The position numbers and the translations under genes were made by a program. Shown here piece after piece: positions 31,921 to 44,330 of a stretch of DNA of 64,000 nucleotides (the first letter of the stretch is position 1; each line of letters begins with the position of its first letter). Source of the stretch: Siphonodentalium dalli (Eukaryota; Mollusca; Scaphopoda; Gadilida; Siphonodentaliidae); NCBI GenBank assembly GCA_032622095.1, contig CP136063.1, positions 208,987,934-209,051,933 of the forward strand, written 5' to 3'. The notes below the pieces were generated by a model. It saw only the letters and a program-made list of their open reading frames with translations. It searched no databases and was not told where the DNA came from.

Positions 31921-34900
31921 ATGGCTACACATAACATAAATCTGAGTGAGGTTCGGGATTCTGATGAATATAACTTTACAATGAAATGGAACGAAGCGGA
32001 ACAGGAAAATGACGACTATTTAAATTCTGCTATTAATACTTGCAATGAATGTGGATACATTTCACCATCTCACACTATAGATCAATCAAATAAAAAACCA
32101 AAATTTTCAGTATTCAGCCTCAACTGTCGAAGCATCAATGCAAATTTCGATTCTTTGTGTAATCTCCTATGCGACTTAAAGTCTAATAATAATTCATTCG
32201 ACGTTATTGCTTTAACTGAAACATTTAAAATACGACAAGCATAGCACTTTCAAATACCGGGATATCACCCTATGGAATTCAAGTGTAGAGCTGATGACGA
32301 TGATGGTAGAGGTGGTGTGTGCCTTTACATAAAAGATTCCATTCACTATAAAAATCGACCCGACCTTAGTGAATTTATTCCACACGTAATAGAAACAATA
32401 TTCGTGGAAATTAACCCAGGAAAAAATGACTCTCGGATAATCGGCTGCGTTTACAGACCAAATACCGCACCAAAGGCCAACATTGATCAATTTTTTAAAA
32501 AATTCGACGATATTATAGAAAAAATTAATAACCACAAATCATATATATCAGGAGACTTTAATATTGACCTACTCAATTTCAACTCGCATACAAAAACGAA
32601 TGACTTCATAAATAACATTTTCACAAGAGGATTCGTGCCAAGGATAACTAAACCTACTCGAATGACTGATCATTCAGCAACTCTCATCGATAATATATAT
32701 ACCAATAACCTACAAGGCGAATGTAAATCTGGCATAATCACATGCGACGTTTCCGATCACTTCGGCATATTTTATTCCGAATCTAACCAAAAGAGACAAA
32801 ACAGCCCCAATAATAATGAAACTATCACTAACCAAAGAAGTTTTAGTCCTGATAATATAATTAGATTCAAAAATCTTTTAAATTCTTGTACCTTTGACTC
32901 CGTTACATCCTGTAGAAGTGTCGACCAAGCATATGAAATCTTCTTAGATATATATATGAATGCATATGAACTAGCTTTCCCCATCAAAAGTCGACATATA
33001 CCCAAAAAATTCATAAAACGCGAACCTTGGATGACATCTGGATTGATTAAGTCAAGTATTGTTAAAAATCAGTTATATTTACGCAAATTGAATAAACCCA
33101 CGGAAACGAACGTAAATAAATATTTGAGTTATCGTACCCTATATAATAAACTAATCAGAAGGAGTAAAAATATATACTACACAAATATCTTAGAAGTAAA
33201 TAAAAATAACTTAAAGAAAACATGGGAAATACTTAAGGGTGCATTGAAAATAAATGTAAACACAAATAATAACCCCAAGACCTTTACCGAAAACGGAATA
33301 GAACTTGAAAATTCCAAACTCATATCGGAAAAGTTCAATGACTTTTTCTCAAAAATTGGGCGGGAAACTAGCCAACTCAATGAACATGAAAATGACTCTC
33401 ATTTTACAGAATTTCTCCATAACCGCAAACCAGACGACATAAATTTCAAAATAATTCCGACGTCTATACAGGAGATCATCCTCACATGTTTCTCTATGAC
33501 TGGGAAAGTATCAAGGGATTTCAATGGTATATCAACTAAACTTATCAAGGAAACAATTGAGGAAATAGCGCCAGCATTGTTGCATATTTTTAACTTGTCC
33601 TTAAAGCATGGAATAGTCCCTAACAAAATGAAAATTTCTAAAGTAGTCCCAATCCCTAAAAATACTACCACTCATGAAATTTCCAACTACAGACCTATCA
33701 GCATTCTTCCAGCTATCTCTAAAATCCTCGAAAAAATAATGCATAAACGATTACTAGACTTTTTAAATGAACAAAACATACTCTATAAACACCAATACGG
33801 CTTCCGCCCTCGTCATTCAACTTTCCATCCTGTATTACACCTCCTCGATCAAGTTGTCTCAAATAATGACAAAATGACAAGAGACTCAACTTTAGCTCTA
33901 TTTCTCGACCTCTCAAAAGCATTTGACACGATAAACCACGATATTTTACTTCATAAACTAGATCACTATGGCATACGAGGCACAGCATATTCATGGTTTC
34001 AGAGTTATCTGCAAAATAGAAGGCAATATGTTGAACTCAATGGTAACAAATCTAATTTAACGGAAGTGACGTGTGGAGTGCCCCAGGGATCAATTCTCGG
34101 ACCGATAATTTTCTTAATTTACGTTAACGATATGTCAAATTCGACAACCATGGATATCTTATCATACGCGGACGATACTACTCTAGTAACTGGTGGAAAA
34201 AATGGCATCCTTGTAGAAAGTTATGTGAATAATGAGTTACGCAACATATTTGCTTGGTGCTGTAGCAATAAGTTAGTGATCAATACTAAAAAAAGCAACT
34301 ATATGCTAATACACCCAGAGAACAATGATGACAAATGGAACTTTATAAAAGTTTACTTGAATAATACAGAACTAAAAAAGATAGGAAATCTTGAGCACGA
34401 ATCCTCCACAAAATTCTTAGGAATCCATATTGATGAAAACCTGACTTTCAAAAAACATGTGTCCTCTGTTTGTTCTAAAATGGTGAATGCCATATACCAC
34501 ATCAATAAAGTTAAACACTTCTTTCCTGGTAGCGCACTTAAAACATTATACTATGCTCTAATACAAAGCCATCTTGTCTACGGTGTTCAAATATGGGGAC
34601 ACGTCCCTGCGGTCAAAAAAATTTTCATGCTTCAAAAACGCGCGATACGAGTTTTATGTAATAAAAAATATAGAAGCCACACAGAACCTCTTTTTAAAAA
34701 AGAAAATATACTCAAAATATACGACATCCACAAAGTCCAAGCGGCTGTTTTCATGCATGATTGGTATCATATGCGCTTAATAGAATCATTCACCGACATG
34801 TTTACCAAACGCAAAAACGGACCAGACACCCGGCAAAAGCACCCACTATTTTAAAAAAAACCAAGAACATCTTGGTCCCAACAACTACCATTCCATTCTT

Positions 34901-35058
34901 ATCCAACTACATGGAACAACTTGGATAATGAATTTACATCATACCAATCCAGACACACATTCAAACGCCGTGTACATGCCGATTGCATTAAAAAATATGC
35001 TGCAACAATTAAATGCAACAATCAAAGATGTCCCGACTGTGTGGTAGCTCGTCAATAG
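31921..35058 (+). pseudogene. LINE ORF2: endonuclease plus reverse transcriptase (two in-frame stops)
   Basis: One frame from ATG 31921 to TAG 35056-35058, about 1,045 codons, interrupted only by TAG at 32242-32244 and TAA at 34852-34854. The apurinic-type endonuclease shows FSVFSLNCRSINANFDSL, IALTET, RIIGCVYRPN, SGDFNIDLL and DVSDHFGIF. The reverse transcriptase shows NYRPISILPAISKILEKIM, YGFRPRHST, FLDLSKAFDTINH, CGVPQGSILGP and SYADDTTLV. After the second stop the frame continues KPRTSWSQQLPFHSYPTTW and ends with a Cys cluster (IKCNNQRCPDC). The stop at 34852 may have removed only the Cys-cluster tail; the stop at 32242 falls within the endonuclease and should inactivate it. CR1/Jockey group; the exact clade is not decided. 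Confidence 0.9.
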
Positions 35059-35451
35059 TGTAACCTCCCGTACATATATCGCAATCTACAACCTCACTCA
35101 GCACACTCCTACTCGACTTCCAAAGAACATGACACTGACAAGAAAGAGACAAACCATCGAGTAACCAATAAACGATTTATATAGACGTATACCCTCCATT
35201 ATATAATTATATAATCCTATAAATGGAACCATTATGTAATACATAATTTCATAGCCGTGCATTGTACAATAAATCTTGACCGCCTATATATGTTAACATT
35301 TATTCATCTCTAAGGGGGTGACAGTAAGACAGTCTAGCCTGACTATGCCACCCCCTCGAATATACATTACAATATTTGTCAAATGTATTATGTATTAATT
35401 TATATATGTATATTGAAATAAAATATCCTATCCTATCCTATCCTAGTCATA

Positions 35452-38400
35452 CAAAGAGTAAAATCCAAGATGGCTGCTGGCGGCCATGTTTTTGGGCCGA
35501 ATGACCCCAAAATTACTCGTTCCCATCTACATGTCAATATTAACATCCATGACAAATTTCATGACGATCAGACGAACAGTGCGACCTGTGGCCCGTGCTA
35601 ATGGATTGAATTTTGAAAACAAAGATGGCCACTGGCGGCCATGTTTTTTGTCCGAATGACCCCAAAATGACTCGTTCCCATCTACATTCCAATTTCAACA
35701 ACCATGATAAATTTCATGATTATCAGACTAAAGGTACGACCTGTAGCCGGTGCTAAAGGATTTAGTCATACAAAGAGTAAAATCCAAGATGGCTGCTGGC
35801 GGCCATGTTTTTTGCCCGAATAACCCAAAAATGACTCGTTCCCATCTACATGTCATTGTTAACATCCATGACAAATTTTATGACGATCTGACTAAAGGTA
35901 CGACCTGTAGCCCGTGCTAAAGTATTTAGTCATATAAAGAGTAAAATCCAAGATGGCTGCTGGCGGCCATCTTTTTTGGCCGAATGACCCCAAAATGACT
36001 CGTTCCCATCTACATGTCATTATTAACATTCTTGACAAATTTTATGATGATCAGACTAAAAGTAGGACCTGTAGCCCGTGCTAAAGGATTTAGTCATGCA
36101 AAGAGTAAAATCCAAGACGGCTGCTGGCGGCCATGTTTTTTGGCCGAATGACCCCAAAATGACTCGTTCCCATCTACATGTCATTATTAACATTCTTGAC
36201 AAATTTTATGATGATCAGACTAAAAGTAGGACCTGTAGCCCGTGCTAAAGGATTTAGTCATGCAAAGAGTAAAATCCAAGACGGCTGCTGGCGGCCATGT
36301 TTTTTGGCCGATTGACCCCAAAATGACTCGTTCCAATCTACATGTCATTGTTAACATCCATGACAAATTTGATGATGATCAGACTAAAGGTACGACCTGT
36401 AGCCCGTGCTAAAGAATTTAGTCATACAAAGAGTAAAATCCAAGATGGCTGCTGGCGGCCATGTTTTTGGGCCGAATGACCCCAAAATTACTCGTTCCCA
36501 TCTACATGTCAATATTAACATCCATGACAAATTTCATGACGATCAGACAAACAGTGCGACCTGTGGCCCGTGCTAATGGATTGAATTTTGAAAACAAAGA
36601 TGGCCACTGGCGGCCATGTTTTTTGTCCGAATGACCCCAAAATGACTCGTTCCCATCTACATTCCAATTTCAACAACCATGATAAATTTCATGATTATCA
36701 GACTAAAGGTACGACCTGTAGCCCGTGCTAAAGGATTTAGTCATACAAAGAGTAAAATCCAAGATGACTGCTGGCGGCCATGTTTTTTGCCCGAATAACC
36801 CAAAAATGACTCGTTCCCATCTACATGTCATTGTTAACATCCATGACAAATTTTATGACGATCTGACTAAAGGTACGACCTGTAGCCCGTGCTAAAGGAT
36901 TTAGTCATACAAAGAGTAAAATCCAAGATGGCTGCTGGCGGCCATCTTTTTTGGCCGAATGGCCCCAAAATGACTCGTTCCCATCTACATGTCATTATTA
37001 ACATTCATGAAAAATTTTATGATGATCAGACTAAAGATACAACCTGTAGCCCGTGCTAAAGGATTTAGTCATACAAAGAGTAAAATCCAAGATGGCTGCT
37101 GGCGACCATGTTTTTTGGCCGATTGACCCCAAAATTACTCGTTCCCATCTACATGTCATTGTTAACATCCATGACAAATTTTATGATGATCAGACTAAAG
37201 GTACGACCTGCAGCCCGTGATAAAGAATTTAGTCATACAAAGAGTAAAATCTAAGATGGCTGCTGGTGGCCATGTTTTTTGGCCGAATGACCCCAAAATT
37301 ACTCGTTCCCATCTACATGTAAATATTATCATCCATGACAAATTTCATGATGATCAGACAATCAGTACGACCTGTGGCCCGTGCTAATGGATTAAATTTT
37401 GAAATCCAAGATGGCCGCTGGCGGCCATGTTTTTTGTCCAAATGACCCCAAAATGACTCGTTCCCATCTACATTCCAATATCAACAGCCATGACAAATTT
37501 TATAATGATCAGACTAAAGGTACGACCTGTAGCCCGTGCTAAAGGATTTAGTCATACAAAGAGTAAAATCCAAGATGGCTGCTGACGGCCATGTTTTTTG
37601 GCCGAATGACCCCAAAATGACTCGTTCCCATCTACATGTCATTATTAACATTCTTGACAAATTTTATGATGATCAGACTAAAAGTAGGACCTGTAGCCCG
37701 TGCTAAAGGATTTAGTCATGCAAAGAGTAAAATCCAAGACGGCTGCTGGCGGCCATGTTTTTTGGCCGATTGACCCCAAAATGACTCGTTCCAATCTACA
37801 TGTCATTGTTAACATCCATGACAAATTTGATGATGATCAGACTAAAGGTACGACCTGTAGCCCGTGCTAAAGAATTTAGTCATACAAAGAGTAAAATCCA
37901 AGATGGCTGCTGGCGGCCATGTTTTTGGGCCGAATGACCCCAAAATTACTCGTTCCCATCTACATGTCAATATTAACATCCATGACAAATTTCATGACGA
38001 TCAGACGAACAGTGCGACCTGTGGCCCGTGCTAATGGATTGAATTTTGAAAACAAAGATGGCCACTGGCGGCCATGTTTTTTGTCCGAATGACCCCAAAA
38101 TGACTCGTTCCCATCTACATTCCAATTTCAACAGCCATGATAAATTTCATGATTATCAGACTAAAGGTACGACCTGTAGCCCGTGCTAAAGGATTTAGTC
38201 ATACAAAGAGTAAAATCGAAGATGACTGCTGGCGGCCATGTTTTTTGGCCGAATGACCCCAAAATGACTCGTTCCCATCTACATGTCATTGTTAACATCC
38301 ATGACAAATTTTATGACGATCTGACTAAAGGTACGACCTGTAGCCCGTGCTAAAGGATTTAGTCATGCAAAGAGTAAAATCGAAGATGACTGCTGGCGGC

Positions 38401-38655
38401 CATGTTTTTTGGCCGAATGACCCCAAAATTACTCGTTCCCATCTAAATGTCAATATTAACATCCATGACAAATTTCATGACGATCAGACGAACAGTACGG
38501 CCTGTAGCCCGTGCTAATGGATTGAACTTTGAAATCTAAGATGGCCGCTGGCGGCCATGTTTTTTTTCCGTATGACCCCAAAATGAATCATTCCGGTACA
38601 AATGTTGATGTCAACAGCTATGACAAATTTCATAATGATCCGATCAAAGGTACGA
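35452..38655 (+). repeat. Satellite array, right part (about 20 units)
   Basis: The same unit as at 23833-25448. Higher-order copies are visible: a block starting CAAAGAGTAAAATCCAAGAT with GTTTTTGGGCCGAATGACCC recurs at about 35450, 36424 and 37881, that is 974 and 1,458 bp apart (6 and 9 units). The part 37080-37870 is nearly the same as 24640-25440. The last unit decays into an ACGTACACACGCACACACGG stretch near 38683. Confidence 0.93.
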
Positions 38656-39612
38656 CCTGTAGCCTCTATTGTTGACGCGTTACGTACACACGCACACACG
38701 GACGACGGACGACAAAGCCATGGCAATAGCTCAAACTTTACAAAGTAAAGTTGAGCTAACAATGCATCAGGATTGTGGCACAAGCCCAAAACCAGCGGAA
38801 ACCGACGGCAGGTATGTAATGAAAAGCAGACCAAGAGCCACCGCGCCCCAACTGTTCGAGCTCTGCTGACTGGTCCCCGACGAGTCGATGGCGCAAGATA
38901 TCCCTTCTGGTAAGGATGGGGTGCCCCTCCAATGGGACCCTGTTCCGGAGACAACCATCGCCCGAAGTGCGAATCGAGAGGGCGGATCATATGATCTGGC
39001 ATCCGACACCCAATGCTAATGAATCTCGCACGAGGAGAAGCATCTGGCAAGAATTTTCATCCGGCTTTATGAAGTGTGCCCAACACGATTCATATGCTGC
39101 CCCATAGGTGTAACATTATCCTGCATTGGCAATCGCTGAGGTCAGCAAAGGACCTGGCTTAGTACGTTAAATGAGCACTAGGCGAATCAAGCACTATCAG
39201 GGAAAACAAAACCATTATGTACCGACAACCGAGCCCATAAGAAGAATGACGTATTAGACGCAAAGGCCGATATCACAGAAGCCATTTCGTTCTTCTTTTC
39301 CACGCTGCTAATACGCCGTGTTGCCCATTAAGCCCGAGTGGGGCTTGCTGAACTAGATCTCATGTCAACAGTGTTCTGAAATTGAGCATATGTCGAACCA
39401 TGGATAATGGACTCATCTATGTATGACTGGACAACAAAAGTGAAATCCATGTTGAGTTAGAACTGAAAGCAACCTGAAGACAAAAGATATGTCATTTGTA
39501 TCTATAACGGAAACACAGCGAGGTCGGAGATAAAGCATGTATGCTTGTTTATCTCTGATTCTTGCATCCCAAATCGAGATGTAAATATTTACCCTTTCGA
39601 GGACCCGAACCA
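38656..39612. other. Unassigned, start of a GC-richer block
   Basis: No gene recognised. The minus frame 39050-38514 is largely read through satellite and flank and has no family signature. Confidence 0.4.
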
Positions 39613-39620
39613 GTCCAGAA

Positions 39621-40826
39621 CAGGGTTGTCAATAGGTACTGGTACCGGTACCGGCGGTAAGCAGGAATTAAACCGGTACCGGTTCTGATGTCGAGTACCG
39701 ACGGCTCTCGGTACTGATTATTGATTTCTATTAATATACATCTTAACAAATATAAAGGGTTAATTAAGCAGCTCAACATCGCGCCAAACAAAACTGCGAT
39801 CGATCATCGTGATATCATTAGCACATTCAACCATCAAAGGCACCGTATGCCGCACTATGACAACTTGTCACTAAATTGACAGAATGCATGCATTGTGTAG
39901 GCGCTTGTGATAACTGCATTTCTTGGATGCGGCCGGATGCAATTATGCACGTGCCGTTTCGCTGTATAAATTTATGACACATGCATCATTTGAGAGGAGT
40001 CTGTTGGGCTGCTTGGGCACCGACAAGTTCACAAGGCGCAAAATTGCCAATTTACCAAACACCCAAATTACCATCGATGGATATATATGATGACATGGAT
40101 GTTGACACTGTATAACTCGAATGACGGGATATTTGTGACTTGTGAGTCGTGACATGGAGGCATGGGCAACCAGGGCAGAGTTACCAGAGTATTATGACGT
40201 AATGATGCTTATGATCACATGGGTGACATCTATTGAGTTTTATTTTCCCTTGTTTTAACTTTTATTGTGCTATAAAGTTAATGTCACAGACACAGAGAGT
40301 ATTTGACTATTTTCTCTCTAAATCTATTTCAAATTTTCGAACTAGCCAACTACAACTATGCTTACTGGAAACGACTTTGGTTTCATTGGGTGACATCATT
40401 TATGAAATTACAACATGCGAGTAATATGGCCGATTAGTGAGTTCTCTAATTAATTTCCACACAAATAAAGTGGTGTTCCGTGTATCCAGATAAGTCTACA
40501 ATGTTAGCCGAACCAGTAGTCAAACATACATGTCTACATTCGTTCCACTCTGTATTCCGTCTTTTAAAATATCCTCCCATTGCAACTTGCCGAAAACCGC
40601 CACAGACAACAACTTAATCGTAAATGTTGTTGAGATTTTCATTTTCGTTCTTTGACTAAACCTTGAACTTGACGAATAATTGATGATGGAACCTCACGAA
40701 ACAAAAGTTATTTGCTGTATAAAAGTCCACTCAATGAGTACCGATACCGACCCGGTTTGCGGTACTGAACATCAGTACGGAACCGGTACCGAAAGTTGTG
40801 GTACCGTCGGTACTTTGACAACCCTG
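39621..40826. mobile_element. hAT-type non-autonomous element with GGTACC-rich ends
   Basis: GTCCAGAA is duplicated on both sides (39613-39620 and 40827-40834). The termini are CAGGGTTGTCAA and its complement TTGACAACCCTG. Subterminal regions are rich in GGTACCGGTACCGG words on both sides. 1,206 bp without a transposase frame that I can recognise. Confidence 0.88.
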
Positions 40827-40834
40827 GTCCAGAA

Positions 40835-43050
40835 CACGTCTTAAAAGTCAGGAAAATGTAAGGGCGAGAGTCATATACTAATCTAGTGATATGAATGACT
40901 GTAGACATTCTCCAGCAAAGCCCGTGACCATGAAAGAGCTGGATGGAACATGGAAAGAAGCAACAACTTATAAAGCAAGAAGTTGAACTTATCCCAACCC
41001 GAGAACAGTAAAATGGTTGAATACCTCTCAGGATGGTCCAACCCAGGTCGCCAAGTGTGCAGTCCGATGGCATAACCACCCAGCTCTGATGACGTTAGGC
41101 AGGGTACAAATTGACCGGCACCACAGGGCAAGTTGCTACCCAAATGCTAACAAAAGCCATGCAACTTGGATCCAATTTCCTCATTTGACTGTCCCAGGGT
41201 ATGCCAACCGTCGTCCCGAGTATCCGACTTGGAGTCCATGTCGATAGTCCAGAAAGCCCACCAAATGCGGCCAATTGGTTCGATGGGTAGCCCCAACCCG
41301 CAACCTGTTTGGTGGGACTATCATCCTGAGTGCTAATTACGCCAATGAAGGGAACACTATACATCGACAAGTGACAGTGTCCTGGTCGTAAAGGTTTCTA
41401 TCTCTTCCTTGGAACCCTCGAAACAAGGGAAAGCACTCTGATGTTCTGTTAAATTGTTAAATGATTGTAGAACAATGCTATCAAATCATGTCAATCTGAG
41501 GTTATTTGCTAATCAAAATTCGACATTAATTTTCTTCCTGTGCTTGGCTGCATCAGAGAACACTGAACAACTAACTGAGCTCCCTCGTAAGCGCATGTAA
41601 AGGTGACCCGAAAGGAATGTCGAAAGCCCTTTCACCTCGTGCTGGAGCGACTGCTCGATCTGATCCTGATCTCCATCCGTTGATGGGGTGTTAACAGCAC
41701 AATACACCACGACAAGCTTCATTTCTAATTGCATGTGAGGTCTGGTCATTGGGGACCCCGGAGGAATGTCCAGAGCCTGTACATCTCGGGGTGGAGCAGC
41801 AGCTCGACTGATCCCGATATCCAACCGACCGAACTGGCGATGGGAGGTTAGTAGGTACCAGTCCCCAAGCAAGCTTCCTGCTATAATGGCGTCAGGGAAT
41901 AAGATCTTTTGTTTTCATTTAAAATCAAACCCGAAGTTACTGGCAGCTGTTGGCCAGAACGCGGCCAGTAACCTGTCTGCCAAGCCTCCGGAAGTGGTGG
42001 CTTATAATAAGGAGGAAACAAGCCTGTGAGCTGTGATCCCATTCCAAGCCCAGCTGGGGCAGAAGGCATGGAGGATAAACTTTCAGGTGCCAAATAATAG
42101 CGTAAATGTAATAATTTGAGAAAATGTCTCCTAATTTGAATTGAGACAAAGTAAAAATGGCCATTCGACTAGTAATTTTAGCCCAAATTTCCACACACTA
42201 TGATCATATGGCACCGGAGAGCATGGTCAGTGACCACTGAGGGTGTATCCCCCAGCCGCGCTGACCCCGAGATGACGACTTGTAGCGATGGACGGCGTGT
42301 GTCGAGTGTTAGTAGAGCTCAGTGGTCACAGCCGTCCGGGGCACGTCAACCGCCAACGGTCGACCCGAGGAAGCAGATTGACGTCCCGTTCGATAGTCCA
42401 GGGAGCGCACCAATGTGACTAATGGGTTCAATGGGTAGCCCCAACCCGCGCCCTGTTTGGTGTGACTATCGCCCCGAGTCCTATTTACGCCAGTTAGAGG
42501 AACACGATATATCGGCAAGTCAGAGAAAGATCCAGGGATGTTTTGATACCTGTTAGAGGTTTGGGTGCCCAAACTATAGAGACCCAAATGTCCCCAAATT
42601 CCATGTAGATAGTATTTATTCCAGTTGGATCTTCCATATTTTCAAGGAATTTCTCTACAATTCAACCAAATGTACTAGTAATGCAAATCATCAGCCCACA
42701 GATGATATATAGTCTATAATATGGAGCCTTTATTTGCACAATCAAGTATCCAGTACTGAATATTTTAACATCCAAATTTATATGGGCACATACTCAAATA
42801 CAGAACAGGTGTCCCCAAACAAAAATTCTCTGGATCCTTCTCCGCGAGTTTGTCCGTGTCCTAGGGGAAGCAACTCGTGTGAGCTACGGGTTCGATGGGT
42901 AGCCCCAACCCGCGTCCTGTGTGGTGTGACTATCGCTCCGAGTGCTAATTACGCCAATTAGAGGAACCCTATATATCGACTTTCGTTCCTATTCTTGGGA
43001 CCTCGAAACGAGGGAAGCGACTTCAAGGGGAGCTACGGGGAAGGCGATTC
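40835..43050. repeat. Internally repeated GC-richer block
   Basis: A segment with GATGGGTAGCCCCAACCCGC, then CCTGTTTGGTG, GACTATC and ACGCCA occurs three times in the same orientation (about 41230-41380, 42385-42520 and 42875-42985). Other pieces (about 41590-41660 and 41730-41800) repeat a GGAATGTCxAGAGCC-type unit. No coding domain is seen. It may be a decayed LTR or tandem unit. Confidence 0.5.
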
Positions 43051-43785
43051 ATGAACCTGTTCTTACCTCGATGAGCAGTCCTGTGAAAGTAATTAATGTG
43101 ATTACGAACAATCACAAATACACCTGTTGTGTTATGTTACCATGCCTGTGTCAACCAAGGCAGTAACGGCTCCATTGTTAATCATTCAGGGTTAAAAAGG
43201 TTCAAATTGACATTCAGGATTTTAAAATCCTATCAGCCTATTTCACAAGCGTTAAAACAGTGCTTTTGTCTTCAGTTTTACACCAGACGGTGATTGTCAA
43301 CGTCTAAATAAAGCCGTAAAACAAAAAAAATGAACTCGAAAGTAAGTCACCTAATTTCGTGATACCTTTAACCACCGTCAACGCACGTGGTAACTTAAAT
43401 AATACGTCACCTGTATGCCATAGATTTGTTATAAAGAAAACGATCAGCGTCTTTAGTCATATCCAATGGTGCCTCGAATGTTCTGCCGTTAATAGGCCAG
43501 AAACTCTGATATTGTCGGCATAAACACGGATATTAAATCATTGACCGATTAAAATTATGGAAGACAAAGTCCGTTAAAACGAAACGAGTCGTCCGCTTCC
43601 GAGATTATATTCGGAACAACCGCGTAATCTTTATGTGAATTGTACATAATTTTCAACTATAAGCAAAGCAATAATGTTGTTTGTATAAAACAAAAACAAA
43701 ACTGTTTTTGCTATACAAACTGCAACTTAGCTTCGTTGGAGAGATTCTTTTTGCGTCCTTCCTAGTCGAGGAGGGATAAAAATAT
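43051..43785. other. Unassigned AT-rich intronic sequence
   Basis: I see no gene or recognised repeat. Confidence 0.45.
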
Positions 43786-43960
43786 GGCGAATACTTCACT
43801 ACGTGTCAGAAATCACGTGATTACACGTGTCATGAACATGACAGAGGATATGTACCATAGAATTTCGTACTGTTTTTTTTCAACTCGGAGAGTTAACCCC
43901 TCCTACTTGGGATAATATACCATATAGTTCAGTGGGCAAGATACCTTTGACGGAGATATG
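43786..43960. repeat. Inverted partial copy of the 22381-22714 MITE
   Basis: It contains GAAATCACGTGATTACACGT, CATAGAATTTCGTACTG and AACTCGGAGAGTTAACCCCT, the complement of 22440-22590, and ends GTTCAGTGGGCAAGATACC. Confidence 0.8.
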
Positions 43961-43965
43961 TAGCA

Positions 43966-44330
43966 ATAGAAGGGGAAGAGCCATGTTTTGGACTCTTTGG
44001 AAATTGGCAGTGGTCATGCACAATATACATGCTTTTCATGTAGCTGCGCTTTATATGCGTGACAATGCAAATGCTGTCCTTTCTGTTATTCGCCAGAAAA
44101 TCATCAATTGGATATGAGGCAATAGAAGGAAAAGAGCCATGTTTTGGACTCTATTGGAAATTATATTGGCAGAGGCCATGCATGCACAATATAAACGTAT
44201 TTCATGTAACTGTGCTTTATATGTGAGTGAAGGCTATTTGTCATATGATCGTTTTGATATGTGGAAATAGAAGGTAAAGAGCCAAGTGATGGACTGTTGG
44301 AAAGGCTATTGGCAGTGCATCTGGGGCACG
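43966..44330 (+). repeat. Diverged tandem repeat, about three units of 140-155 bp
   Basis: Units start at about 43966, 44122 and 44265 with AATAGAAGGxxAAGAGCCA and share TGGACT, TTGGCAGTG and TGCTTTATATG. Confidence 0.75.

Larger units (their letters stand above)
25449..35443 (+). mobile_element. Nearly intact CR1/Jockey-group LINE, 9,995 bp
   Basis: It inserted into a satellite unit: TAGTCATA lies on both sides (25441-25448 and 35444-35451), an 8-bp target duplication. The 3' end is a short tandem repeat (TATCC, four copies) after AATAAAAT, as in CR1/L2-group LINEs. It has ORF1 (25686-26615), a 5.3-kb spacer, and ORF2 (31921-35058) with endonuclease and reverse transcriptase. Few disabling changes suggest a recent insertion. 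It is antisense to the host gene. Confidence 0.9.

Noticed and set aside
23833-38655. Regularly spaced repeats considered as a CRISPR array
   Set aside because: Units are 160-165 bp, contiguous and homologous throughout, in an animal genome. It is satellite DNA.
38514-39050. 178-codon minus frame
   Set aside because: It starts in unique sequence but runs through the satellite edge; no domain and no splice context.
41270-41310. GGTTCGATGGGTAGCCCC considered as a tRNA-derived B box (SINE)
   Set aside because: The B-box consensus is not met, no A box lies at the right distance, and no tRNA fold is visible.
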